The position numbers and the translations under genes were made by a program. A stretch of 20,224 nt of DNA from CAYRJD01 sp964424585 (GTDB lineage: Bacteria; Actinomycetota; Acidimicrobiia; Acidimicrobiales; Poriferisodalaceae), in the NCBI GenBank assembly GCA_964424585.1, contig CAYRJD010000082.1, positions 1 to 20,224 of the forward strand. Direction: 5' to 3'. A model generated the notes under the pieces. The model saw only the letters and a list, made by a program, of their open reading frames with translations. It ran no database searches and had not been told where the DNA came from. This document shows, piece by piece, positions 12,609 through 20,224 of this stretch (position 1 is its first letter; the number at the start of each line of letters is the position of its first letter).

Positions 12609-14549
12609 TTAGCCCTGGCAGTTGCCTGCTTCGCACCAGATCTGCGCGACGTGGTGCTGGCCGGAGATGACCGGCATCGACGCGAGCGGGTGGTCGGGAA
12701 TAGACAAGTCGGTGAGGTTTTGCAGCCGCGGGTCGGCGATGATGCCCCACAGCGTCCAGTGCGTCCACAGGTTCCAGACGTTGGCGCCGAACGAGCGGTT
12801 GACCGCTTCGGCTGCTTGCTGTCGCGCGGCGGGGTCGGGGAAGTGCCGGATGATGTTGAGCGATTCGTCGATCACCGGGTCTTGGAAGCGTCCGAAGTTG
12901 AGCGCTGGCTCGCCGATGCCAGCGGGGACCGCGGTCGCGGAGTGCCACCAGTACCACTGCTCGATGGGGTCGATGCCGCCGTGGTTGCGCCAGCCGTACG
13001 CCTGGAAGTTGCCAAAGATGGCGTTGTTGATGTACTGCGCTTGGTCGAGCGGCGCAATCGACAGCTCGATCTCGTCACCAAAGACGTCGGTGAGCATCGA
13101 CACGATCAGCTGGTTCGACTCGATGTTGAACGGGTCGTTGCTGTCGCTGTACTGAAACTTGACAGGGTTCTGCCCGGTGTCGGCCTTGCACTGCTCAAAC
13201 TCGACGGCCGCCGCGTCGGGGTCGTAGTCGGGGTAGCCGGTGTCGGCCAGGTAGCCCATCGACCCAGGCGGAAACGGGCCGTTCGCCGGCGTCGCCAGCC
13301 CGCCCACCCGTTCGTCGACGTAGCGCTGCCGGTCAATCGCGTGCGCCAACGCCTTGCGGCAACTCAGATGCACCAGCGGGCTGTTCGCGTTCGCGCCGGT
13401 CGGGTCCATCGGTATCGCGAACCCAAAGCCCAGCACCTCACCCAACGTCTCGTTGCTGCCTTGGGCGACGTTGAGCATCACGTAGCTCGTCTCACCGAAC
13501 TGATCGGCTTCGAGCAGCACGTAGTCGTCGTCGCCTTTGAACTTGACGATCTCGTTGCCGTTGGTGGTGTGAATGATGTCGAACTGCCCGCCGCGTAGCC
13601 CGTTGCTGCGCGACTGAATGTCGGCCGCTACCACAAACTCGATCTCATCGAGATACGGCAGCTGCTCACCCGTGATGCCGTTAGGGCCGCGCCAGTAGTC
13701 GTCGTTGCGCACCGCCACGAACGAGTTCGCGTTGCCCGGCGTATACGACTCGACCTTGAACGCGCCCAACCCCACCGGCATCGACTGAGCACCCGTCGCA
13801 GCCTCACGCTCGTCGTCGCTCAGCAGCGGATTCGACTCAAGCGTTTGCATCCACGTCGGCGAAAACATGAAGCCGCACCGGTCGGCTCGATACACCAACG
13901 GCCCGCGCGCCGCGGGCCGGCTGTACGTCAACGTCACCGTGCTGCCCTCAGCCGTCGCGCCGTTCAAGCTCTCAAGCCCCGGCCCGGTCAGCGGGCTCGC
14001 CAAGCACACGTTGATGTTGTAAGCCGCAGCCTCGGCGTCGAACGAAGTGCCGTCATGGAAGGTGATGCCCTCGCGCACGTCGAACGACCACGTCATGAAA
14101 TCGTCGCTGGGCTCGACCGTGCCCGGCTCAACCAGATACGGCACCACATTGCCCTCAGAGTCGGTGATGAACAGCGAATCGGTGATCGCCCGAAAAATCA
14201 TCTGACAGCTGATCGCGCACGAACTGTTGTAATGAACAAACGGGCTCGCAGTGTCAGCCTCAATGCCGTAGACCAGCTTGCCGCCGCGCATGGCACCCGT
14301 GTCTGTCTCGGTGCGCACGTCTTGGCCGGTCTGCTGTCCGGGCTCAACGGTTTCGTCGTCGGGTGTCGTGGTTTCGCTGGCCACGGTCGTCTCGGTCGGC
14401 TCGTCCGCAGCATCGTCGTCGTCGCTTCCGCCGCAAGCCGCGCCGATAGCGAGAACCGCGACGAGCACGCCCATCCACAGCAACCACGGCCGTCGTCGTC
14501 GAGCCTCCGTGTGTCGACTTGAGCAAGAAGAGCGGGGCGCACAACCCAT
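12609..14549 (-). CDS. Peptide-type ABC transporter substrate-binding lipoprotein
   Basis: This 646-residue family 5 extracellular solute-binding protein captures the substrate for the importer encoded downstream. The N-terminus has a basic stretch (RRRR, about 17-20), a hydrophobic signal (WLLWMGVLVAVLAIGAAC) and a likely lipid-modified Cys at 39, although the -3 position is Gly rather than Leu. An Asp/Thr/Glu-rich linker of about 45 residues follows, as in many actinobacterial lipoproteins. The mature part contains GGKLVYGIEADTASPFVHYN, the family stretch WSFDVREGITFHDGTSFDAE, and DYWRG. Cysteines near the C-terminus (WCEAGNC) could form a disulfide. The ATG at 14549 is preceded by AGGAGG. 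It is the first gene of the operon. The substrate cannot be told; peptides are only the family default. Confidence 0.95.
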   Translation of the reverse strand: MGCAPRSSCSSRHTEARRRRPWLLWMGVLVAVLAIGAACGGSDDDDAADEPTETTVASETTTPDDETVEPGQQTGQDVRTETDTGAMRGGKLVYGIEADTASPFVHYNSSCAISCQMIFRAITDSLFITDSEGNVVPYLVEPGTVEPSDDFMTWSFDVREGITFHDGTSFDAEAAAYNINVCLASPLTGPGLESLNGATAEGSTVTLTYSRPAARGPLVYRADRCGFMFSPTWMQTLESNPLLSDDEREAATGAQSMPVGLGAFKVESYTPGNANSFVAVRNDDYWRGPNGITGEQLPYLDEIEFVVAADIQSRSNGLRGGQFDIIHTTNGNEIVKFKGDDDYVLLEADQFGETSYVMLNVAQGSNETLGEVLGFGFAIPMDPTGANANSPLVHLSCRKALAHAIDRQRYVDERVGGLATPANGPFPPGSMGYLADTGYPDYDPDAAAVEFEQCKADTGQNPVKFQYSDSNDPFNIESNQLIVSMLTDVFGDEIELSIAPLDQAQYINNAIFGNFQAYGWRNHGGIDPIEQWYWWHSATAVPAGIGEPALNFGRFQDPVIDESLNIIRHFPDPAARQQAAEAVNRSFGANVWNLWTHWTLWGIIADPRLQNLTDLSIPDHPLASMPVISGQHHVAQIWCEAGNCQG

Positions 14550-14555
14550 GACGAG

Positions 14556-14561
14556 CCTCCT
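14556..14561 (-). promoter_or_regulatory. Ribosome binding site of the substrate-binding protein gene
   Basis: The minus strand reads AGGAGG six bases before the ATG at 14549. It is the strongest Shine-Dalgarno site in the ABC operon, consistent with the binding protein being made in excess over the permeases, which start at TTG and GTG. Confidence 0.8.
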
Positions 14562-14650
14562 GTGTGGCTGAGGTAAACGTAGTGCACGGGTGGGACACGG
14601 GCAGCCGCGCGCCGTGCTCGCCGCCAGCCAGTCGGTACCGTGAGCGCCGC

Positions 14651-14723
14651 GGGCCGGTAGCTCAGTGGTTAGAGCAGGCGACTCATAATCGCTCGGTCGT
14701 GGGTTCGATCCCCACCCGGCCCA
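14651..14723 (+). tRNA. tRNA with CAU anticodon, probably tRNA-Ile2 (lysidine type)
   Basis: A full 73-base cloverleaf: acceptor GGGCCGG with CCGGCCC, D-arm GCTC/GAGC, anticodon arm GGCGA-CTCATAA-TCGCT, T-arm GTGGG/CCCAC, discriminator A. CCA is not encoded. CAU can mean elongator Met or Ile2, in which C34 is changed to lysidine. The D-arm to anticodon-arm body closely resembles E. coli tRNA-Ile2 as I remember it, and C4-G69 and C5-G68, known recognition points for the lysidine enzyme TilS, are both present. It is not the initiator. Confidence 0.93.
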
Positions 14724-14748
14724 CCGGTAGCCTTAGCTGGCTAGCCGT

Positions 14749-14821
14749 TCCGGGGTAGCTCAGCTGGCAGAGCAACGGACTGTTAATCCGCAGGTCGAGG
14801 GTTCGAGCCCCTCCCCCGGAG
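14749..14821 (+). tRNA. tRNA-Asn (GUU anticodon)
   Basis: A full 73-base cloverleaf: acceptor TCCGGGG with CCCCGGA, D-arm GCTC/GAGC, anticodon loop CTGTTAA with anticodon GTT for asparagine, T-arm GAGGG-TTCGAGC-CCCTC, discriminator G. CCA is not encoded. It follows the CAU tRNA after 25 bases, probably on one transcript, and converges with dnaG. Confidence 0.97.
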
Positions 14822-14845
14822 CACGGCGGGCTGAGCGCGGGTGCG

Positions 14846-16885
14846 CTAGGGCCGCACGAGCGCGAGCAAGTCGCTGCGCCACTGCTCGACCTCTGGCGGC
14901 GCGAGCTCTGCGTCGTCGCCCGCCGCTTCGGCTTGTCGAGCTGCGACGTCTTCGAACCACTGCACGACTTCGAGCGCGACGTCGCGCTGCTCCTCCAAGT
15001 CCGGACTTTCTCCTCGCCGCAGCACGTCGATCCAAGGACGGAAGAACTGCGTGGCCCTCCCACGATCGCGCTTTCGGTCATCTTCGGTGGTGGCGTTGGG
15101 CGCGCATCGGTCGAAGCCGTTGCGCAGCGGCGGCTGGCGCAGCTCACGGTCGAGCGCCGCCGCCAGCACCGTCGTCACCGCGTCTTGTGCTTCCGCGGGC
15201 TTCTCTATCGGCGGTTGATTCTTGGCGGCGAGAATGACGGCGTTCAGGTCGGCCGACGAGAACATCTCGGGCACCATCAGCGGCCGGCACTCGTCGGGGA
15301 AATCAATCAGCGCCCGCAACGTCCTCACCTCGTTCTTCGGCGGTTCCGCCCCGGGCGCGCTCGCTGGAGCGCGCCGGGAGTGCTGCTCGCCCACGTCGTC
15401 ATACGCGCCAGAGTCGGCTGGGTCGTACGACTGCGTGGCACCGCTGTGCGGCGGCGTGACGTCTTCGTCGAGATACGCGTGGTCGAGCGACGGCTCTTCG
15501 GGCGGTGGCGCGTCGGACGGCGGTTCGCTCGGCAGCGCGCCAACACCTCGCGACGCACCGCCAGCCGTGCGCCGCTGCGCCTTCGCCTTGTCGCGTGCCT
15601 CGGCGATGCGCTTGCGCAGGTCGTCGATGCTGACCTCAAGCCGGTCGACCGCCGGCTGCAAGTCGGTGGTTGCCACCAAGTCTGACGGGTACGGCGCGAA
15701 CAGATCGGCCACTTGATCGGCGGCGTGACCGCGCTCAATCGGGCTGCCGATCTTCACCGACGCCAGCAGACGATGCAACAGAAAGTCGAGCAGCGGGCGT
15801 GCCCGCTCGACCAGCTCGACCAGCCGTTCGGGGTCGCTCACCGCGAGGTCACCCGGGTCGGCGCCCACCGGCATTTCGACCACCGCGACCTCGAGGTCGA
15901 ACGCAACCTCCCAGCGCTGCACCGAGCTGGTCGCCGTCTCGCCCGCGGCGTCGGCGTCGAACGCCAGCAGCACTCGTTTGGTGTGGCGGCTGAGTTCGCG
16001 CACGTGGTTTTCGGTGAGCGCCGTGCCGCACGTGGCGACCGCGTTGTCGAGCTCGCACATGCCGAACCCGATGACGTCGGTGTAGCCCTCGCAGATGATG
16101 ACGTCGCCGCGCCGGCGGATCGCCGGTATCGCCTGATGGAGGTTGAACAGCACGCTCGACTTGTCGTAGATCGGCGTGGCCGGTGAGTTGAGGTACTTCG
16201 GCCCGCGGCCATCGGGCATCACACGCGCGCCGAACGCCACCACCGCGCCACGTCGGTCTGCGATGGGAATGATCAGCCGGTCACGGAAGGCGTCTTCGGT
16301 GTCGCCGCTGCCGGCGTAGCTGCGGGTCAAGCCTGCGGCGGCCAGGTGCTCGGCCGGATAGCCGTCGAGCGCTCGCTGAACGCCGTCGACCGACGTCGGG
16401 GCGTAGCCGAGCTGATACTTCTTCGCGACCGGGCTGTGGATGCCTCTCGACTTCAGGTAGTCGCGAGCGGCTTGCGCGTCGGGGCTGCGCAGCAGCCGCT
16501 CGTGGTAGAAGCTCGCCGCCGCGGCCGTGACCTCTAGCAGCTTGCGCTGTCGCTCGCGCTGGGTGGGGCTGACGCCGCCGCCGGTGTAGTGCGGCAGCTC
16601 GATGCCCGCCGCGGCCGCCAGCTGCTCGAACGCCTCACGAAAACCCAGTCCCTCCATCTCTTCGAGCCAGGTGAACACGTCGCCGCTCTTCTTGCAGCCG
16701 AAGCAGTAGAAAAAGCCGTCAGCTGTTCTCACGTTGAACGACGGCGTCTTCTCTTGGTGAAACGGGCACAGCCCGACGAACCCGCTCGACGTGCGTTTGA
16801 GCTGCACTCGCCGTGAGATGATCGCGGCTATGTCGGTCGCGCGCTTGACCTGCTCGACGGCGGCGCGCGACTGATCTGGGCTCAA
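14846..16885 (-). CDS. dnaG: DNA primase DnaG
   Basis: This 679-residue primase makes RNA primers at the replication fork. The N-terminal zinc domain has Cys40, His43, Cys61 and Cys64 (CPFH...CFGC). The catalytic core shows FRDRLIIPIAD (about 200-210), GPKYLNSPATPIYDKSSVLF, and the Toprim motifs Glu266 in IICEGYTD and Asp310/Asp312 in LLAFDADAAGETA. A Pro/Ser/Asp-rich linker (about 470-545) leads to the C-terminal part (TLRALIDFPDECRPLM), which in the family binds the DnaB helicase. The start is TTG 16885, overlapping the TGA of glyS as TTGA; the open frame continues upstream to 17083 but there it is Arg-rich and inside glyS. Coupling to glyS is therefore likely. The length is within the actinobacterial range. 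Confidence 0.96.
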   Translation of the reverse strand: MSPDQSRAAVEQVKRATDIAAIISRRVQLKRTSSGFVGLCPFHQEKTPSFNVRTADGFFYCFGCKKSGDVFTWLEEMEGLGFREAFEQLAAAAGIELPHYTGGGVSPTQRERQRKLLEVTAAAASFYHERLLRSPDAQAARDYLKSRGIHSPVAKKYQLGYAPTSVDGVQRALDGYPAEHLAAAGLTRSYAGSGDTEDAFRDRLIIPIADRRGAVVAFGARVMPDGRGPKYLNSPATPIYDKSSVLFNLHQAIPAIRRRGDVIICEGYTDVIGFGMCELDNAVATCGTALTENHVRELSRHTKRVLLAFDADAAGETATSSVQRWEVAFDLEVAVVEMPVGADPGDLAVSDPERLVELVERARPLLDFLLHRLLASVKIGSPIERGHAADQVADLFAPYPSDLVATTDLQPAVDRLEVSIDDLRKRIAEARDKAKAQRRTAGGASRGVGALPSEPPSDAPPPEEPSLDHAYLDEDVTPPHSGATQSYDPADSGAYDDVGEQHSRRAPASAPGAEPPKNEVRTLRALIDFPDECRPLMVPEMFSSADLNAVILAAKNQPPIEKPAEAQDAVTTVLAAALDRELRQPPLRNGFDRCAPNATTEDDRKRDRGRATQFFRPWIDVLRRGESPDLEEQRDVALEVVQWFEDVAARQAEAAGDDAELAPPEVEQWRSDLLALVRP

Positions 16886-18228
16886 GTCAGCGCCAGTCGT
16901 CCTGTCAGGTGATCGACCAGCCCCGCAATCGGCACTCGGTCTTGCGCCATCGTGTCGCGGTCGCGCACGGTGACGGCGTCGTCGGTGAGCGAGTCGAAGT
17001 CGACGGTGACGGCGAGCGGGGTGCCGATTTCGTCTTGACGGCGGTAGCGACGTCCGATGGCTTGGGTGACGTCGAAGTCGCACATGAAGTGCGGCGCGCA
17101 GCGCGCCAGCACGTCTTGCGCGAGCGGCACGAGGTCGTCGTGGCGTGACAGCGGCAGCACGGCGACCTTGTAGGGCGCGAGCCGTGGGTGCAGCCGCAGC
17201 ACCGTGCGGGTGTCGCCGCGCACCTCTTCGGTGTCGTATGCGGCCATGAGGAACGCCATCGTCGAGCGGGTCGCGCCGGCGGCGGGTTCGATGCAGTGCG
17301 GCACGTAGCGCTCGCCCGACGCTTGGTCGAAGTATTCGAGCTTTTGGCCGGAGTGTTCGGCGTGCTGACGCAGGTCGTAGTCGCCTCGGTTGGCGATGCC
17401 TTCAAGCTCGCCCCAGCCCCACGGGAAGGCAAACTCGACGTCGGCGGTGCCGGTCGAATAGTGGCTGAGTTCGTCGGCGTCGTGCGGACGCAGCCGCAGC
17501 TTGTGCTCGGGAATGCCCAGCTCGACGTACCAGCGCATCCGCTCGGCTGTCCAGTAGCGGTACCACTCGTCGGCTTCGTCGGGCGGCACAAAAAACTCGA
17601 GCTCCATTTGCTCGAACTCTCTGGTGCGAAACACGAAGTTGCCGGGCGTGATTTCGTTGCGAAAGCTCTTGCCGATCTGAGCGATGCCGAACGGCGGACG
17701 CTTGCGGCTGGTCTCGAGCACGTTGCGGAAGTTGATGAACATGCCTTGCGCGGTTTCGGGGCGCAGGTAGACCTCGGCGCCGGCGCCGGCGACTGGCCCG
17801 GCGTGGGTTTGGAACAACAGGTTGAACTCGCGCGGCTCGGTGAACGTCGACGACTTGCCGCACGACGGGCACACGTTGGGGTCGTCGAGCTGGTCTTGGC
17901 GGAAGCGCTGTCGGCAGTTGGTGCAGTCGACGAGCGGGTCGGTGAAGTTGGCGAGGTGCCCCGACGCCTCCCACACCGCGGGCGGGCTGAGGATCGACGC
18001 GTCGATGCCGACGACGTCGTGACGCAGCTGCACCATCGAGCGCCACCACGCGTCTTTCACGTTGCGCAGCAGCTGCACGCCGATGGGGCCGTAGTCGTAG
18101 GCGCTGCGGAAGCCGCCGTAGATTTCGGCCGACTGAAACACGATGCCGCGGCGTTTGGCGAGGTTGACGACGGCGTCGAAGAGCGCGGCGTCGGGTTGAG
18201 TTTCCTGCTGTTCGGCGGGCTCGCTCAT
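16882..18228 (-). CDS. glyS: Glycyl-tRNA synthetase, single-chain dimeric type
   Basis: This 448-residue class II synthetase attaches glycine to tRNA-Gly. It is the alpha2 type, also found in archaea and eukaryotes. It has GGFRSAYDYGPIG (38-50), a zinc ribbon CTNC...CPSC (Cys102, 105, 120, 123), YLRPETAQGMFINF (154-167), motif 2 FRNEITPGNFVFRTREFEQM (189-208), and motif 3 EPAAGATRSTMAFL (314-327), where many members have EPSFGVDR. The anticodon-binding domain follows (RLAPYKVAVLPL to the end). The ATG at 18228 overlaps the stop of the small membrane-protein gene as ATGA, which fixes the start. The longer frame to 18519 is Arg-rich and rejected. Confidence 0.96.
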   Translation of the reverse strand: MSEPAEQQETQPDAALFDAVVNLAKRRGIVFQSAEIYGGFRSAYDYGPIGVQLLRNVKDAWWRSMVQLRHDVVGIDASILSPPAVWEASGHLANFTDPLVDCTNCRQRFRQDQLDDPNVCPSCGKSSTFTEPREFNLLFQTHAGPVAGAGAEVYLRPETAQGMFINFRNVLETSRKRPPFGIAQIGKSFRNEITPGNFVFRTREFEQMELEFFVPPDEADEWYRYWTAERMRWYVELGIPEHKLRLRPHDADELSHYSTGTADVEFAFPWGWGELEGIANRGDYDLRQHAEHSGQKLEYFDQASGERYVPHCIEPAAGATRSTMAFLMAAYDTEEVRGDTRTVLRLHPRLAPYKVAVLPLSRHDDLVPLAQDVLARCAPHFMCDFDVTQAIGRRYRRQDEIGTPLAVTVDFDSLTDDAVTVRDRDTMAQDRVPIAGLVDHLTGRLALT

Positions 18229-18647
18229 CGGAGCACTTGCGAGCCCGACTTGCCCATGTTTTGGTGCAGCCGCACGAACCTCTTCTCGGCTCGACGGTCG
18301 GCGGTGCGCTTGCGCCAGCGAACGGTGGCGTAGATGCCGGCGGCGAGCGAGAACGCCGCCAGCACGACCTGGGTGCGTGACAGGGCGCGGCACTGCGGAT
18401 GCCGCGAGGTGACGCGCTCGTCTCCGTCGTCGGTCGTCGCGACGAGTTCGGCGACGTCGGTTCGCAGCTGCTCGATGTCGACGTCTTCGCCGCCCATGCT
18501 GGCGACGGGCGCGCCGCACGTCCAGGTGACGCGGCTCTCGTCGAGCCCTTCGTAGCTGACGGGCGTGGCGCCGGCGAGCGGCAGCGTCGCCATCATCACG
18601 GCCAGGAAATAGAAGATCAGCATGAGGCTGCTGTCTCGCACTTTCAT
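18225..18647 (-). CDS. Small two-helix membrane protein between recO and glyS
   Basis: This 140-residue protein has an N-terminal membrane helix or signal anchor (SLMLIFYFLAVMMATLPLAG, about 7-26), an acidic outer segment with two cysteines (WTCGAP and HPQCRAL) that may pair, a second helix (TQVVLAAFSLAAGIYATVRW, about 92-111), and a strongly basic cytoplasmic tail (RKRTADRRAEKRF). A TTG at 18656 in the same frame is possible, but the ATG at 18647 is simpler. Its stop overlaps the glyS ATG. I do not recognise a family. Its position inside a housekeeping operon suggests a conserved lineage gene and not cargo. Confidence 0.75.
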   Translation of the reverse strand: MKVRDSSLMLIFYFLAVMMATLPLAGATPVSYEGLDESRVTWTCGAPVASMGGEDVDIEQLRTDVAELVATTDDGDERVTSRHPQCRALSRTQVVLAAFSLAAGIYATVRWRKRTADRRAEKRFVRLHQNMGKSGSQVLR

Positions 18648-18675
18648 CGCGCCCAAGGTTAGGCAGACGCTCGCG

Positions 18676-19416
18676 CTAGCTCAGCGCGTGCGAGCTGCGC
18701 AGCGGGCGTTCCATCTGGTACTCCCACATCGACTGCACCAGCGAGCTGACCTCGGCGGTGACGGGGCTGGCTGGCAGGTCGAGCACGTCGACGAGCCCGC
18801 CGCCGAGCGTCGCTCGCATCACGCTGAGCGCGCTGGTTGTCACGGGCGGGCCGTTGCGGTGCTCTTCGCAGGTGGCGCCGCCGCGGGGGATGGAGATAGA
18901 GGTGAGCTTGGCTGTGCCGACCTCCGCGCAGTCGGGCCCGGCGACGCACTCGTCGAGCTGGGGGGCGAGCCCGGCGTGCGCCAGCAGCTTGAGCAGGAAC
19001 GCGGCGAGCAGCAGCGGCGAGTTGCGCTCATTCAGCGTGCGGAGCGCGCCGGCGAGCATCTCATACACGCGGCGGTCGGCCCTTCCTTCCACGCTCATCG
19101 CGGCGGCGGCTTCCATCAGCGTCCACGCGGTTTCGATGCGGTCGAGGTCGGCGTGAAGCTGGCGGTAGTGCTCTCGCACGTCGACCTCGGCGATCGTTTG
19201 CAGGTCGCTGCGGCCTCGGTGCAGCTGGACGGTGACGTGGCGGAACGGTTCGAGCTTGGCGCCGCGCGAGCTGGTCGTGCGGCGGGCGCCTTTGGCGACG
19301 GCTCGCACGATGCCGTGCTCGGCGGTGAGCAGCGTGATGATGCGGTCGGCTTCGCCGAGCTTGTGGTTGCGGACGACGATGGCTTGGTCGTTGTAGGTGC
19401 GTCGGCCGTCAGGCAC
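18676..19416 (-). CDS. recO: DNA repair protein RecO
   Basis: This 246-residue protein helps load RecA onto single-stranded DNA in the RecFOR pathway. The N-terminal OB-fold part reads DQAIVVRNHKLGEADRIITL (about 10-29), followed by GIVRAVAKGARR and the GAKLEPFRHVTVQLHRGR stretch. A helical region follows (AAFLLKLLAHAGLAPQLDEC). The C-terminal metal-site residues are Cys157, Cys163, Cys183 and His186 (C-x5-C, then C-E-E-H), a variant of the usual paired C-x2-C. The GTG at 19416 overlaps the end of uppS by 8 bases, so the two are cotranscribed. The length is normal. Confidence 0.93.
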   Translation of the reverse strand: MPDGRRTYNDQAIVVRNHKLGEADRIITLLTAEHGIVRAVAKGARRTTSSRGAKLEPFRHVTVQLHRGRSDLQTIAEVDVREHYRQLHADLDRIETAWTLMEAAAAMSVEGRADRRVYEMLAGALRTLNERNSPLLLAAFLLKLLAHAGLAPQLDECVAGPDCAEVGTAKLTSISIPRGGATCEEHRNGPPVTTSALSVMRATLGGGLVDVLDLPASPVTAEVSSLVQSMWEYQMERPLRSSHALS

Positions 19417-20224
19417 GTGGCGCGGCGCGGTTGGCGGCGTTGTTGGCGGGGCTCTGTCGGGTGCGGCGAGCGCCGCGGCGTTGAAGGTCGGCGAGACCGC
19501 CGAAGCGTCGCTCGCGGGCTTGGTATTGGGCGATGGCGTCGAACAGGTGGGTGCGGCGGAAGTCTGGCCACAGCGTCTCGGTGAACACCAGCTCTGAGTA
19601 GGCGACCTGCCAGAGCAGAAAGTTTGACAGGCGGGCTTCGCCGGAGGTGCGGATGAGCAGGTCGACGTCGGGCAGGGTTGCGTCGTAGAGGTGCGCGGCG
19701 ACGGTGTGCTCGTCGATGTCTTGCGGGCTGAGGCCTGCGGCGGCGATGGCTCTGACGGCGTCGGTGATTTCGGCTCGTCCGCCGTAGTTGAAAGCGACGG
19801 TGAAGGTGAGGCCGGTGTTGTTCTTGGTGAGTTCGACGGCTTCGTCGATGCGGCGGGCGACCCGGCGGGGCACTTCTTTGCCGCGGCGTCCGACGAAGCG
19901 GATGCGCACGTTGTTGTCGTTGAGTTCGTGGCTGCGGCGAATGAGGAGGTCTTGGTTGAAGTTCATGAGGTAGCTGACTTCGGCGGTCGGGCGGCGCCAG
20001 TTTTCGGTGCTGAATGCGTAGACGGTCAGGTGGCGCAGGCCGATTTCGCTGGCGCCTTCGATGGTGTCGATGAGCGCGGCTTCGCCGGCGGCGTGTCCGT
20101 CGGTGCGGTCGAGGCCGCGGGCGGTCGCCCAGCGTCCGTTGCCGTCCATCACGCAGGCGACGTGGTTGGGCAGGCGCGCGAGGTCGATGCCCAGAGCGGT
20201 TGTCGTGCCGCGCTCGGTGCTGTT
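19409..20224 (-). CDS. uppS: Isoprenyl transferase (undecaprenyl diphosphate synthase family), 5' end beyond the window
   Basis: This cis-prenyltransferase extends farnesyl diphosphate with isopentenyl units to make the lipid carrier for cell-wall synthesis; chain length is not predictable here. The catalytic MDGNGRWA is followed by GHAAG, FSTENW, FNYGGRAEI, and the substrate-binding DLLIRTSGEARLSNFLLWQ near the C-terminus, then ELVFTETLWPDF. The frame is open to the window edge; the residues before MDGNG read LGIDLARLPNHVACV, which matches the normal family N-terminus, so the true start is beyond 20224 or at the very edge. An internal GTG-ATG at 20152 would cut into the catalytic motif and is not the start. 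The C-terminal tail is Arg/Ala-rich and disordered. It is the first visible gene of the recO-glyS-dnaG operon. Confidence 0.95.
   Translation of the reverse strand, partial: NSTERGTTTALGIDLARLPNHVACVMDGNGRWATARGLDRTDGHAAGEAALIDTIEGASEIGLRHLTVYAFSTENWRRPTAEVSYLMNFNQDLLIRRSHELNDNNVRIRFVGRRGKEVPRRVARRIDEAVELTKNNTGLTFTVAFNYGGRAEITDAVRAIAAAGLSPQDIDEHTVAAHLYDATLPDVDLLIRTSGEARLSNFLLWQVAYSELVFTETLWPDFRRTHLFDAIAQYQARERRFGGLADLQRRGARRTRQSPANNAANRAAPRA

Noticed and set aside
10286..12612. Plus-strand frames of 300-350 residues across the permease genes
   Set aside because: They are His/Arg/Gln/Asp-rich antisense shadows of the permease genes; the minus-strand frames have full family motifs.
16886..17083. 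N-terminal extension of DnaG beyond TTG 16885
   Set aside because: Arg-rich sequence lying inside glyS. The TTGA overlap with the glyS stop and normal primase length support the TTG start.
18229..18519. N-terminal extension of glycyl-tRNA synthetase
   Set aside because: Arg-rich and overlapping the membrane-protein gene. The ATG at 18228 has a clean ATGA overlap and the expected family start.

Overview
The window is high-GC bacterial DNA with many GTG and TTG starts, tight overlapping operons and a uppS-recO-glyS-dnaG cluster of actinobacterial type. I infer an actinobacterium, possibly of the Acidimicrobiia; the sequence alone does not fix the species. Most of the window is chromosomal backbone with an accessory stretch at about 1206-6509.

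Layout from the left. (1) 1-1205: the N-terminus of an unidentified protein coupled to a DUF427 gene, a divergent FlK-like hotdog thioesterase, and tRNA-Val(UAC). (2) 1206-6509, accessory and defence-like: a DUF262 protein whose C-terminal DUF1524-like nuclease domain seems to have lost its catalytic histidine; a coupled run of three or four tiny genes, two of them membrane proteins; about 580 bases without a gene that hold two different perfect 35/36-bp direct-repeat pairs with spacers of repeat length; and a MunI-like restriction endonuclease overlapping an MT-A70 adenine methyltransferase. Parts of this stretch are visibly less GC-rich than the rest. (3) 6523-8189: an inositol-monophosphatase-family protein with a proline-rich insertion, and a divergent protein of unknown function.

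(4) 8200-14549: a five-gene oligopeptide/dipeptide-type ABC importer operon on the minus strand, in the order binding lipoprotein, permease B, permease C, ATPase F, ATPase D. The F-type ATPase has about 120 extra residues, including a predicted two-helix membrane hairpin, inside its nucleotide-binding domain between the Q-loop and the LSGGQ signature. This is the most unusual protein in the window. (5) 14651-14821: two tRNAs, CAU (probably Ile2, the lysidine type) and Asn(GUU). (6) 14846-20224: a minus-strand housekeeping operon read as uppS, recO, a small two-helix membrane protein, glyS and dnaG, with coupled starts. It links cell-wall lipid carrier synthesis, recombination repair, tRNA charging and replication priming. 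uppS runs off the right edge.

The best leads for something undescribed are the membrane-hairpin ATPase, the paired CRISPR-like repeats with no cas genes nearby, and the DUF262 protein with a degenerate nuclease beside a MunI-type restriction-modification pair. Motif and family calls come from reading the sequence and remembered family features. No search was run.
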